Below are positions 21,990 to 32,832 of a DNA stretch of 64,000 nucleotides, piece by piece. Below the pieces are notes generated by a model. That model saw nothing but the letters and a program-made list of their open reading frames with translations. It was not told the DNA's origin and did not search any database. Origin of the DNA: Moricandia arvensis (Eukaryota > Streptophyta > Magnoliopsida > Brassicales > Brassicaceae). A program made the position numbers and the translations under genes. Positions within the stretch are counted from its first letter, which is position 1. Every line of letters starts with the position of its first letter. The stretch spans positions 1-64,000 of the forward strand of contig CAJHQP010001865.1 in NCBI GenBank assembly GCA_905132765.1, read 5' to 3'.

Positions 21990-24355
21990 TTTTGTTGGAT
22001 TTTTTTTATCACGATGAAAATACAAAGAAAAATCTTAGTACGAATCTGCAAAAGACGAATTGCTAGTGTCAATTCAGTGTGGCAACGACGTGTTAACATA
22101 TGAAAAAACACGATTGCTTGTTCGAGCATGTCTTGCAAGGAAGTCTACTAGAGTGTTATTGGATGTGTCCTTATAGACTACTTTTCCGTCATGGTAGGAC
22201 ACTTATATAGCTTTAAACTCATTAAGTTCAGCTGCAAAGGCTGGCTAGTCTTTAGGTGTAGCTATCATTTTGACTACTCTTGGGAGTCGGTAACAAAATA
22301 ATCACAATATCGCTGATGGAGAGATAAACATTTCAATGCCCATACTAAACCTTTTAGTAGTGGCGATTTTTTCTTGTGGCAGCCTTGGAGACCGAGTAGA
22401 TCTATTGATCCCTCTTGTAGCTGTAAAATCCATCCTAAATCACTAGTGGTATCATCATTCTTCCACGACCCATCCACTCGACATATGAACGTAGGTAATT
22501 CAGGGGGTTCCTTGGTATGTATTCTATGGTGCTTTCACCTAGTTCGATATCCTCGTTGGCTAATACCATGTGTTGCATTCTCGTAACACCAGTTCAATTG
22601 TATCCACTGGTGAGAAATCACATCCCTTAAACAATTTTCATTTCGTACTTTCCAGATATACAATATAAGCCAAGGAAACCCTAGCTAATTTCTCATGTTT
22701 CCACCAATATCAGTCCTCGAAAGGAAGTAGTCTATATTGGTGTATAGGTTTGTGAAGGGAAAACCCATGGAGCCGATGGAATCGATGAAAGAGCCCAGCA
22801 TTGCCTAGAGAGAAGGCATGTAAGAATCATATGATTAATTGTTTCATCATCATGGCCACATCATGGGCAGCTAGGATCATTCCCAATATGTCTCTTGAAA
22901 AGTCTTTCATTGACTGATATTGTCCCTGATAAAAACTGCCATAGAAAATGACATTTTTTCCCAATCTTGACTTTCCAAATTTTTCCTTCAGTGGGTTAAG
23001 GGATGGTAGCTGATTCTGAAATTCAGTTTCGCTATTTGGGTTTGATGTTGCAAGCATATAGTCTAACTTGACCAAAGATTTTCCAGATATTGAGAGATTC
23101 TAGCAATATCCATCTGAGATAGGATTCTCACTAAGGTGTAAGCTACGAATCAATGCAATGTCGTTTGGGTGAAGCAAGTTCCTGAGTTTTGTGGTGTCCC
23201 ACTCCTTTTACACAGGATCGATTAGATCAGACACTTTAAGGTTTGGGTCAAAGCTGTGAGGTAGCGTAGGAGGCCTGGCGGTCTCGTCTAGTATCCATGG
23301 GTCCTCCCAAACAAGTGTATGTTACCATGTTCTAATTGTACGTCTAAGGCCTTTATTGACTAGATCTTTCGCAGCCATAATGTTTCTCTAACCATAGGAT
23401 AGTTTCGAGGCTTTTGGTGCTTTGAAGGGGTGTGAATTCCAATAGTACCTTCCTTTAAGAACTCTCGTAATAAAGAAGTTCGGATTTTGTTCCACTCGTC
23501 AAAGTTGTTTAGCCAATAAGACTAGATTAAACTCTTCGAGCGAGCAAAATCCAATTCCTCCTTCTTTTTTGGAGAGGCAAAGTTTGTCTCATGCTATCCA
23601 ATACACACCTTTTGAATTAGAGCTAGAACTGCACCAAAAATTTGATATTGCACTAGATGTTTTTTTACATAATCCTTTAAAGAGGAGGTAACACGACACT
23701 GGAAATATCGGAATGGTTGATGCTACAGATTTAATCATAACTTCTTTATTGGTTCTAGAGAGATATTTTGCAGTCCATCCGTTGACTTTCTTGTGAAGAT
23801 TGTCTGGTACATAGACAAATACCTTAGTTTTAGAGCTCCGAAGTTGTTCTGTGATGTCTAGGTATTTGTCATTACGCTTTTAATGGTGATGCCTAATATA
23901 TTCTTTAGGTTTTCCATATTTTCTAGAGGTACTTTTTCCAGAAATGATAGCTGATTTCTTGAAATTAATTATTTGTCTTGAGGCATTTCTATATGCCTTG
24001 GGAGCGTTGAGTAGGTTACTACATTACTCTGGAACTGTTTTACAGAAAAAGAAGAGACACACATCTGCGAATAAGAGATGATATATCAGAGGATTTGCTT
24101 GAGCCACCTTGACGCCAGTAATTTATCTTGAATTTTCAACCGTCCTTATATTAGCTATAAAAACTTCTTGTGCAAAAGATAAATAAGTATGGGCCAAAAT
24201 GGACCACCGTGACATAATCCTATAGAGGGAGTTATGTGGCCCGTAAAATTTCTATTTATCAGTACACTGTAGGACATTGCATTGAATTCATATTTTCTTG
24301 AATCCCATTTTCCTCATTATAGCTTCTAAGATGTCTCATTCCAGTTATTGCAGAG
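21990..24355 (-). mobile_element. 5'-truncated, decayed LINE, minus strand
   Basis: Read on the minus strand from 24355 there are reverse-transcriptase traces, including a degraded form of the GLRQGDPLSP box near 24210 and an HHLLFAD box near 24070. A zf-RVT part follows near 22830-23075, and an RNase H segment with DLGWILQ near 22420 and an ALKCLSLHQRYCDYFVTDS end near 22280. The plus strand has T-rich DNA around 21987-22008, which fits a poly(A) tail. All domains are broken by stops. The truncated 5' end lies about 335 bp upstream of the CLPX start codon. Confidence 0.85.
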
Positions 24356-24690
24356 GACCATGTGTTAATTACTTATCTGGTGGTTCAAAGATAAAATCTA
24401 CTAAACGAACTAAAATACGACGACGTTTAGAAAACCATGGGCCGTCAATGACTGTTACCAGAAGAAGATGAAATAAGATAATACTCTCCAATACGTTTTC
24501 TCCCCTCTTTCGAATTTGCATTTCTTCATCCTTTCCGTGTGCTTCGCAACTTCGAATACCCAATTACAAAAGTCTCACTCTTTCGTTCTTCTCAAAAAAA
24601 AAAAATGCTCATTTGATCTTCGATCGAATTATGTTAATCAATTGCTGATACCATTTCCTCCCCCACCGTTGATTATCCTTTCAAACCGCC
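24356..24690 (+). promoter_or_regulatory. CLPX upstream region and 5' UTR
   Basis: Only about 335 bp lie between the LINE remnant and the start codon. Part is pyrimidine-rich (CCTCCCCCACCG-like near 24655), as in plant 5' UTRs. No clear TATA box was seen, which is usual for housekeeping organellar genes. Confidence 0.4.
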
Positions 24691-27600
24691 ATGGCCGCAG
24701 CTTTGAGGTCAAACGCCTCCAGAGAAACCGCTTCTCTCGCTCTCTCTCACTTTCGATACTTCTTCTTCAACCGTCTCCACGCCGCGACTCCTCACTGCAA
24801 TCACCGTTACAAAACCGCGTCTCTCAAGCCTATGGGAGCGAGCTTCTTGGAGAGACGGAACTCGAGCATGGGTTACGCTACGAATTGTGGTGGGGAGAAG
24901 ATGATCGGTGTAAAGTCTGCTACTTTAAGCTCGCAAGGAGACCCACCGGATCTATGGCAGCCTCCGAGTGATGGGCTTTCCGTTAGGGCTAATGGGTCAA
25001 GCGGCGTTAATCTCGGTCGTGGCGGTGGTGGTGGAAGCAGTCCCGGTGCTGGGAACGGTTTAGGGTCGAATTCGAAGGAAGATTGTTGGGGTGGATCTAA
25101 TCTAGGGTCTAGCTTTCCGACACCAAAGGAGATTTGTAAAGGTTTGGACAAGTTCGTTATTGGTCAGCAGAGAGCCAAAAAGGTGACTTTGATTTGCTGA
25201 TGATTCTATATTGGTTTGCTTGTGGGTTATCATTCTGTCTCTAAACATTTATCTGATGCTTTAGGCTTTGATTGGTTTGCTAACCTCAACTGCTTGTTCA
25301 GTGATTAGTTTCTAGCTGGATTGTAATTAGAGAGTTACATTATTATCAGGAAAACAACACTAAGTATTAGTTATCTGATGCTGAACTTTGGGAAATGTTT
25401 CTATTTTTCAAAATTCTCTTGTGTCATCTCGTGGATGCAGGTGCTTGCAGTAGCAGTTTACAATCACTACAAGAGGATATATTTTGAATCATTACAGAAA
25501 CGGTTAGTTCACCCTCTTTTGTTTACCCAAAATGCAATTGCTTGGATAGATAGAGTAGAGCTTATTATTACCTGAGCATCTGGAAGTAAATAAACATATC
25601 TTTAGATTTAGTAAATTATTTCACTATGTATTTTCCTTTTACCTGGGAATATCGTACTTTTTGCATGGCGTTAATTTGCATTTTGTGATTGCACGTGTTC
25701 TGTAAGAGAATCGTTACTTATGATGCTTAAATTTGTTTGGAAGCTAGGTCCACGGGAGAAAACGATAGCACTGCAACCAAAGCAGCTGATGATGATATGG
25801 TAGAACTTGAGAAGAGTAACATTCTCCTGATGGGACCAACTGGGTCAGGTGATTTTCTGACCTCAGTCTGCAAATAAGAAACCACAAGGCTGATACACTG
25901 ACATAGTACAGTTATCATTTCAATATAGCGAAGTTCATCTCACCTGTTTTGGTGTTTTTCGTCAAGTGCAGGGAAGACACTACTTGCGAAAACTTTGGCA
26001 CGGTTTGTGAATGTTCCTTTTGTCATTGCGGATGCAACCACACTGACTCAGGCAACTCTCGCCTTTCTTTTAGTCATGTTTTTTGTCGCATATCCTTTTC
26101 GTGATGACCAATCTGTGAAATTCATTTTTTTGTTGGGAATGAATATTTTGTCAGGCTGGTTATGTGGGAGAGGACGTCGAGTCTATATTATACAAACTTC
26201 TCACAGTAAGCTTCTAAAACCCCATACATTTCAATTCTTATACTGCTACAGGTAGTTCTGTATACTATCTCTAATGTGTGGTATTGGATATCTCTCTCCA
26301 GGTTGCAGATTATAATGTTGCAGCTGCACAACAGGGGATTGTTTACATCGATGAAGTCGACAAGATTACAAAGAAGGTTAGAGCTAAACCTTTGTCCTTA
26401 TGCTATTTTGGTAAACTTGAATATTATCTTCTGTGCTTCTTCGGGAAATTTTGATCTTTGGACATTTTTGATTGACAGGCAGAGAGCCTTAACATCAGCA
26501 GAGATGTATCAGGAGAGGGTGTTCAACAAGCATTGCTAAAAATGCTGGAAGGAACAGTAAGTTTACAGTTTAAGCCATTCAGTATTTGCTTTGAGAGCTC
26601 TGCTAACTAAGATCTCAATAATTATTTTTGTGGTTATACGCAGTTTCTAACTCTCTCTCTCTTTTTGGATATAGATCGTTAATGTGCCCGAGAAGGGTGC
26701 TAGGAAGCACCCTAGAGGCGATAATATCCAGGTTTGTTGTACTCTACTCTACTCTTTATGTTTCCGCATGCACCTTGCGAAGAACATAAGATATGTATAT
26801 ATGTTTCTTTTCGCCTTCCAATTTACTGTTCTTTGCATGATGGTTTTGAGGGTGAGGGTTTAGAATGTAAATGGAGATGGCGTGTAGCGTTTCTTTCTAG
26901 AGTTGATTAAAATGGCTCCTCTGTTACATCTGTTTCTTACTTGCGTCCTTGTCAACTGTCTGCAGATAGACACAAAAGATATACTCTTCATATGTGGTGG
27001 TGCTTTTGTAGATATCGAGAAGACCATTTCAGAGAGGTATCAAATCCCAAAAATCCCATTCTTTTTTTTTGTCTAACCAAATTACCTTTAAAAGTAAGCT
27101 GAATGTTTATTTATTTTTGTTTTCCAGGCGCCATGATTCGTCAATAGGGTTTGGTGCTCCTGTACGTGCTAACATGAGGGTGGGTGGTGTTACAAATGCC
27201 GCTGTTGCATCAAACCTGATGGAAACTGTAGGTTTTATCATCTCTTCACCCATCAAATGATAGTTTAGTCTTTGGCTCATGTTTGATAGCTTCTAGTTTG
27301 TATCGAAGTTTATAATGATATGTCTGGTGTTGACAGGTGGAAAGCAGTGACCTTATTGCTTATGGTTTAATACCTGAATTTGTTGGAAGGTTTCCTGTTC
27401 TCGTCAGCTTATCTGCTCTGACTGAGAACCAACTTATGGAGGTAATCTCATCGACATAACTATGGTTGATGTGAGTCTCGCATTACTAAAATCATTTGAT
27501 TGCAGGTGCTTACCGAGCCCAAGAACGCTCTTGGAAAGCAATACAAAAAGATGTACCAGATGAATAGTGTAACTACTTCGCTCTCCTCTCTCTCTTCTCT

Positions 27601-28194
27601 CTCTGCTCAAAATCTTGAGACAAGTCTGTCTCTTCTTTCTTCAGGTAAAGCTGCATTTCACGGAAACAGCGCTGCGGCTAATAGCTAGAAAAGCAATAAC
27701 AAAAAACACAGGAGCTCGTGGCTTAAGAGCTCTTTTAGAAAGCATCCTCATGGATTCTATGTACGAGGTAAGTGTTACCTCCTATATTACCTACAAATCA
27801 TGTCATAAAGCAGCGAACATTTACACAAATTATCTATACTTTTTTTTTTGTTTCTTTTTTCTATACAGATTCCGGATGAGGGTACAGGTAATGACATGAT
27901 AGAGGCGGTTGTAGTGGATGAAGAAGCAGTTGAAGGAGAAGGGCGTAGAGGCGCTGGAGCTAAGATTCTCCGTGGTAAAGGAGCTTTGGCTCTGTATCTC
28001 TCTGAAACCACCAAATCCAAGGACTCTCCTCAGGTAACTTCTCAGTAATCAAAGAAACCAATCCCGGTTTTAGTTTAACCGTATAACATTTGATAACCGA
28101 GTCATATGCTAAATTGTTACAGACGACCAAGGAGGGATCAGAAGGAGAAATTGAGGTGGAGGCAGAGATTCCCTCCGTTGTAGCCAGTATGTAA
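24691..28194 (+). CDS. CLPX1: Mitochondrial CLPX, ATP-dependent unfoldase subunit of ClpXP, 564 aa
   Basis: Fifteen exons join to a 564-residue frame: 24691-25182, 25441-25502, 25748-25848, 25972-26051, 26155-26205, 26302-26376, 26479-26556, 26675-26731, 26966-27036, 27128-27227, 27337-27441, 27506-27568, 27645-27767, 27869-28033 and 28123-28194. The Arg-, Ser- and Ala-rich N-terminus fits a mitochondrial presequence, followed by a Gly/Ser linker. AAA+ marks are Walker A GPTGSGKT (214-221), pore-1 GYVG (247-250), Walker B IVYIDE (275-280), the RKH loop (323-325), the IGF ClpP-docking loop (362-364), arginine finger FVGRF (R407) and sensor 2 GARG (468-471). It unfolds substrates and feeds them to ClpP. 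The bacterial C4 zinc-binding N-domain is not visible. Intron 4 has a GC donor (CAG|GCAACT). Position matches Arabidopsis At5g53350. Confidence 0.95.
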
Positions 28195-28612
28195 TGTATC
28201 ATCTGGTAAATGTATCTCTGTATGCTTAATCTTATCGTTCTAATAATGTACATAAATGAATGAAAGAAACAAAGCTGTATCACTAAGTTTAAAAGAACAC
28301 AGGTTGCACATTGATCAATGATGATGTAACGTTTGTGCATTAACCTATCTTCCCATTACTCTTATCTTTTATTTCAAAAGAAAGAAATCTCAGCGGATTA
28401 AGAATCAGGATTTATCATTCCTGCTTGTACTCTAAAAATATAAATGTTCCATTCTGACCAAAGAGTTGAAAGAATATTCAAATCATAATCTTTATTTCAT
28501 TCAAGAAGATTCCCTGTCATATAATAAAATACACTTAAAAAGAAACATAAATCTTGACTTTGTTGTATATATAATCTTCCGTATATTAGTTACATACAAG
28601 GCTGAGACAGCC
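28195..28612. other. Shared 3' region between CLPX and the pectin methylesterase gene
   Basis: The two genes converge with 418 bp between their stop codons. AT-rich sequence with AATAAAA-type signals near 28520 could serve as poly(A) sites on either strand. No gene is present. Confidence 0.5.
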
Positions 28613-30467
28613 TTACTGTGACAACCCGGAGAAGAAGGCCACGCCCGTGGATGGCAACCACGATGAACCTCCAATGAACTGAGCCACCGTAAACTTACTT
28701 GCCTCGACCGTTGAAGTAATAACGTGATAACCAGGCCACTTGACTCGTTGACCCGTAGCTGATCCAGGTCCTCGGTTCATATACTCACCATAGTACAAAG
28801 AGTCCAACGCAAACGGACCGTTCCACTCCAACCATCCTCTCGGGTTAATATGGTCGCCCATATCCGACATCATGTACACAACTCTAGAGTACAACTTCCA
28901 CGGACGGCCAAGATACGTCGGAAAACTACCCTTCGAGGCTTCAAGATCAGCCGTGGCTAGTAGCTTACAAGCATGGATCGAGATCCCCGTGTTCTGGTTC
29001 GGGTCTTTCCGGTTCTGAGCCGTGATAGTGATTTTCTGTTGAGGCATTGGCTTACGCGCGTAGATGTTACAGCTCTGTAAGATCACAGCTGCGTTACCGA
29101 ATATAAAATCGACCGTTCCGTAAATCTCGCATTCACGGAAAAACTGTCGGTTAGAATGTACATAGAGAGCGTCTTGGTAACCGATAATGCTGCAACGGTA
29201 AACCACCGCATGGTCTCCGCCGACACGGAGCGCCACGGCCTGGTGCTTCGCCGGTCCGGCGTAGTTCTCGAACGTTATGTCTCTCACTATAAAACCAGCT
29301 CCCGTCGCGGCTACGTTACATCAATCAATTTAAAAAAAGAAAAACATAAATTAATAGTCAAAACTAAAAAAAAAGACATAAAAGTTTATTACCGAAAGTG
29401 GCCGTGTGAAAAGTAGTGAGGTCATCCGCTATGCTTTTACCACCGGTTATGACCGTTTTACCCTTGCCGTCTCCGATGAACATCAAGTTCGTCTTCTTCC
29501 TCCCAACCTTGAGAATTTCCTCTTCGTACTTGCCTGCTTTGACGTAGATGACGAACCGTCGGCTACTATGCTCCGGCGCTTTCTTGATCGCCTCCGCGAT
29601 TGTCTTAAACGTTCCGTTACCGTCTTTAGACACCGTGATATCCGCCTGAATCCCCGTCGCCGGAGTACCGAGAAGCTCTCTGTCTCCTCTCTTCACCCAA
29701 TTCGGAAACTCATCTGTTTCTTCTTCCCCAAGCAACTTCCTATGGTTCACCACCGGAACTCCGCTCAAATCTTTGACGTTGCCGGAGAATATCGCCAAGC
29801 AGTTACTCACCATCTCCGACAAGTCCTTCACCGCTCCGATCACTTGATCCTTCACTCCTCCTCCGCCGTCTCCGGCTTCATCGAACCCCTCCGTACACGT
29901 GTCGTGGTTAGTCATCGCAGAGCTAAGCCACGTCATCACATCGGAATTAGACTCGTCGGAGGACGAACCGGCGACGATGGAGGAGAGCGCGCGTGATAGC
30001 GCGTCTACCGAGTCATCGAGCAGCTCGAGACACGAGTCGTAAGCTGACCGTACACGTGGCGGCATCTGAGAGTAGGAGATCGCAGACGATGAGTAAAGCG
30101 CTTTGCTGAAACTCTGAAGCGTGGCGTTGAAAGAGATGTGGATGAGCTGTTTCTCGTCGGCGGTTAAAGCTCCTGGAAAGTCGAGAAGCGTGTCGATGCA
30201 GAGGTTCGGGTACTGGGCTTTGCTACAGGTTCGGGATATTTCTCGGGTGGGTTTACGGTTGAGTTTCGGCGCATGTTGATCCGAACCTGCTGCTCGGATG
30301 CCGGCAAAGATCCCAAAGCAGACAACAGCGACAACTAGTATCGCTAGAGTGAAGAGAATCAGCTTCGTCTTCTTAGTTCTCTTCTGTAGCTCCGGGAGTG
30401 ACGTGGCAGGGTCTTTCTGGTTCGGGTTTGTTGCTGAACCCGATGGTCGGAGCATGTCGTAACCCAT
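28613..30467 (-). CDS. Pectin methylesterase with N-terminal inhibitor pro-domain, 590 aa (PME61-like)
   Basis: Two exons (29393-30467 and 28613-29310) give 590 residues. A short cytoplasmic tail is followed by a membrane segment at about 36-57. Next is a PMEI-type pro-domain with CSKAQYPNLCIDTL and spaced cysteines, two subtilase-type processing sites RKLL (243-246) and RELL (263-266), and the pectinesterase domain from about 280. Catalytic residues are in place: D405 in GYQDALY, D426 in GTVDFIFGN and R494 in LGRPWK. The enzyme removes methyl esters from homogalacturonan in the cell wall after export and cleavage of the pro-domain. The single intron falls where plant group-2 PMEs commonly have it. 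The exon is GC-richer than its surroundings. Length and location fit Arabidopsis At5g53370 (PME61). The start is the first ATG, followed by the basic stretch and membrane anchor. Confidence 0.95.
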
Positions 30468-31244
30468 AGCGCAATTTCTTTTTGTGTGGGTTTAGACTGG
30501 AAGTTAAAGAGTTCTGTTAAGGAGACAGAGATGATGTGGAAGTGGCTCTATAAATATTATTATCCATGTAACTATTATAGCATAAAACAACATTCGTTAT
30601 AGTATAAACTTTACGATACTATTTACACACATATATTTGTGTTACTATATTGAAATATATGTTATGCCTGATAGCTGTAATGTTAAGTAGACTTTCTGGG
30701 TTAAAAGCACCTCAATACACTTTATCTTGTGACCACACCATATTTTTACAGTCTATTTAAATACCCGAAGTGAAAATCTATTCATAAACTGCACCATCTT
30801 TTTAGAAATTAGTTCGGACTTTTCATAAACCAGAAATACCCCAAGACTAAAAAGGTATATATAGCGATGTGTATTAGTAATAGATGTGTACATGTATCTG
30901 TACGAGTGTATTGTTCTATAAATCATTTGGTAGCATCTCTAACGACAGCATTATTATTTTGTATATCTTCTGTTTATTTGTAAGAAATTCATTATAGCAA
31001 AGTACAATTGCGATGAACAGTTTGGTGCTTATCACAGCGATAGAGATTAGAAATTTACCTTACATTACCAACTCACCTGTGGTGCTTAGTGGATAATTTG
31101 TTTTGTTACTTTCAGGGAGCTTCAGGATTATCTACGGTGTCGGTGCTTTATCCAGTTATCCCCCTTTCTTTATCACGTTTTGTTTAACTGTATAATCGAT
31201 CGAGATTACAGAAATTGACTACAACGACTGTAGAAAATAGCCCA
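30468..31244 (-). promoter_or_regulatory. Upstream region of the pectin methylesterase gene
   Basis: AT-rich 5' flank of the minus-strand gene. A TAAATATTA-rich stretch at about 30550-30562 is a weak TATA candidate. I see no gene or other feature up to the 221 bp repeat at 31245. Confidence 0.35.
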
Positions 31245-31465
31245 TATTTATAAATAATTCAGCTGCTTATTGCATATTAGGTTTAGCAATTGTTTAACTA
31301 CTAATTTTTTTTTGAAATACAATTTAACTTTTTACTATTGTATTTCCTTTTTTACAAAAAAAACACTATTGTATTTCTTTTCAAGTAAAAAGAATATTAC
31401 TTGGCAGTCGGATCCGCGAACAGTGTAAGTGTTGGTTTTTAAATAGGAAGTTTAAGAACCAAACT
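31245..31465 (+). repeat. 221 bp direct repeat, left copy
   Basis: Positions 31245-31465 equal 35325-35545 at an exact offset of 4080 bp with a single difference (T at 31430, A at 35510). The match stops sharply at both edges. The left copy follows an A, so the edge is an A|T dinucleotide. Confidence 0.95.
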
Positions 31466-32201
31466 AAAATAAAATAGAAATCAATATCAAATATGGTAAA
31501 ATTACAAAAGTAAAAACATTATATAATTTAACTTAGTACATAACTGATTTTTGAAAATATGAAGAATTATTATATATTTTTTAAATGTTAATATTTCCAA
31601 AATTATATTAAAAACGAAATTAGTGTTCCATATAAATTAAACTAATAAAATAAATATTAATATTTACAACTTGCTTAAAAAGTTAATTATTAAAGTAAAA
31701 AAGAAAATCAAAATTAAATCGTAATATTAACAAAACATTATTGTCTTCTTAATACATAACTGATTTTCAAAAATATAAAAAAATGTTAATATTTCAAAAA
31801 TTATATTAAAAACGAAATTAGTGTTCCATATTAATTTAAACTAACAAAATAAATATTAATATATTATAATTTGCTTAAAAATGTTAATTATTAAAGTAAA
31901 AAGGAAAATCAAAAGTAAATTGTAATATTAACAAAATTGTTGTCTTAGTATAATAAAAATGTTTTAGTAATCTTAGTATTTTACAATTTGCTTAAAAATA
32001 TTAATTGTTAAAGTAAAAAAGGAAAATCAAAAGTAAAATTATAATTTAGTTTTTAATATAATTTTGGAAATATTAACATTTAAAAATAATAATATAATAA
32101 TTTGTCATATTTTCGAAAATCAGTTATGTATTAAGTTAAATTATATAATGTTTTTACTTTTGTAATTTTACCATATTTGATATTGATTTCTATTTTATTT
32201 T
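31466..32201. mobile_element. 736 bp inverted-repeat element with internal repeats
   Basis: The outer ~95 bp at each end are inverted copies: AAAATAAAATAGAAATC at 31466 matches the complement ending at 32201, and the match runs on through ATGGTAAAATTACAAAAG and ATACATAACTGATTTT. Inside, a ~200 bp unit containing ATTATATTAAAAACGAAATT and AGTGTTCCATA is repeated at about 31585 and 31785, with a partial copy near 31980. No protein is encoded. It resembles a foldback-type or MITE-like element. The left edge coincides with the end of the 221 bp repeat. Confidence 0.75.
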
Positions 32202-32411
32202 GAAATGAACATTTTTGGTAATATCGACATTTTAAGGATAGTAAATTATATTAAAATACAAAATTATGTCCTCTTAAGTATAATAAATCCAAACCAAAGT
32301 ATCATTTATACCAAAATAAAATGGAAATTTTATGTTAAAGAACAAAAACTAAAACTTTTAAAAATGGAAATTCTCTTAATATATAAAATAAGAAACTTTT
32401 TAATATATGAA

Positions 32412-32667
32412 GTATTAGGGTGACTGTAAATATCTTTATAAACATCAAAGGGTTTTCAAGATTTACTTTGACAAATAGAGAGATTGAAAAAGAAAAGAAA
32501 TATTTACACAATGGTTACTTGTGTTTCTTCTTTGGTTTTCGATGATCTTACAAAAGGGTTTAATAAGAATGAATTTCATGCTAAAGTGGGTCACTTTTAG
32601 GAAACATGTAACATCATCAAGGGTGATTTACTTATGAGTTTTGAGTTGTTTTTTATTGATCAAAACC
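32412..32667 (+). repeat. ~0.25 kb direct repeat, copy outside the Helitron end
   Basis: This is related to 33821-34062, with GTATTAGGGTGACT-like, TTTGCTTCTTCTTTGGT-like, GGTTTTAATAAGAATGA-like and AACATCA-rich segments in the same order. The two copies are diverged and non-coding. Confidence 0.55.
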
Positions 32668-32832
32668 GATGTTGCTAACTGATAGTATGATTCATCGCAT
32701 GTTCCCTCTCTACGATGTTGCATCAGCTACTACATGACCAAGTAATCACTATATATGTTATTTTTTGAATGAATGTTAAATTTATTTTTGAAAAATCGGT
32801 GTTACATTATGTGTGATTTTGTTTTTGAATAA

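Noticed and set aside
24873..25151. Minus-strand proline-rich open frame
   Set aside because: Antisense to the Gly/Ser-rich linker in CLPX exon 1.
29406..29996. Plus-strand open frame of 196 codons
   Set aside because: It runs antisense through exon 1 of the pectin methylesterase, which has clear catalytic and processing motifs. The shadow arises from GC-rich codons.
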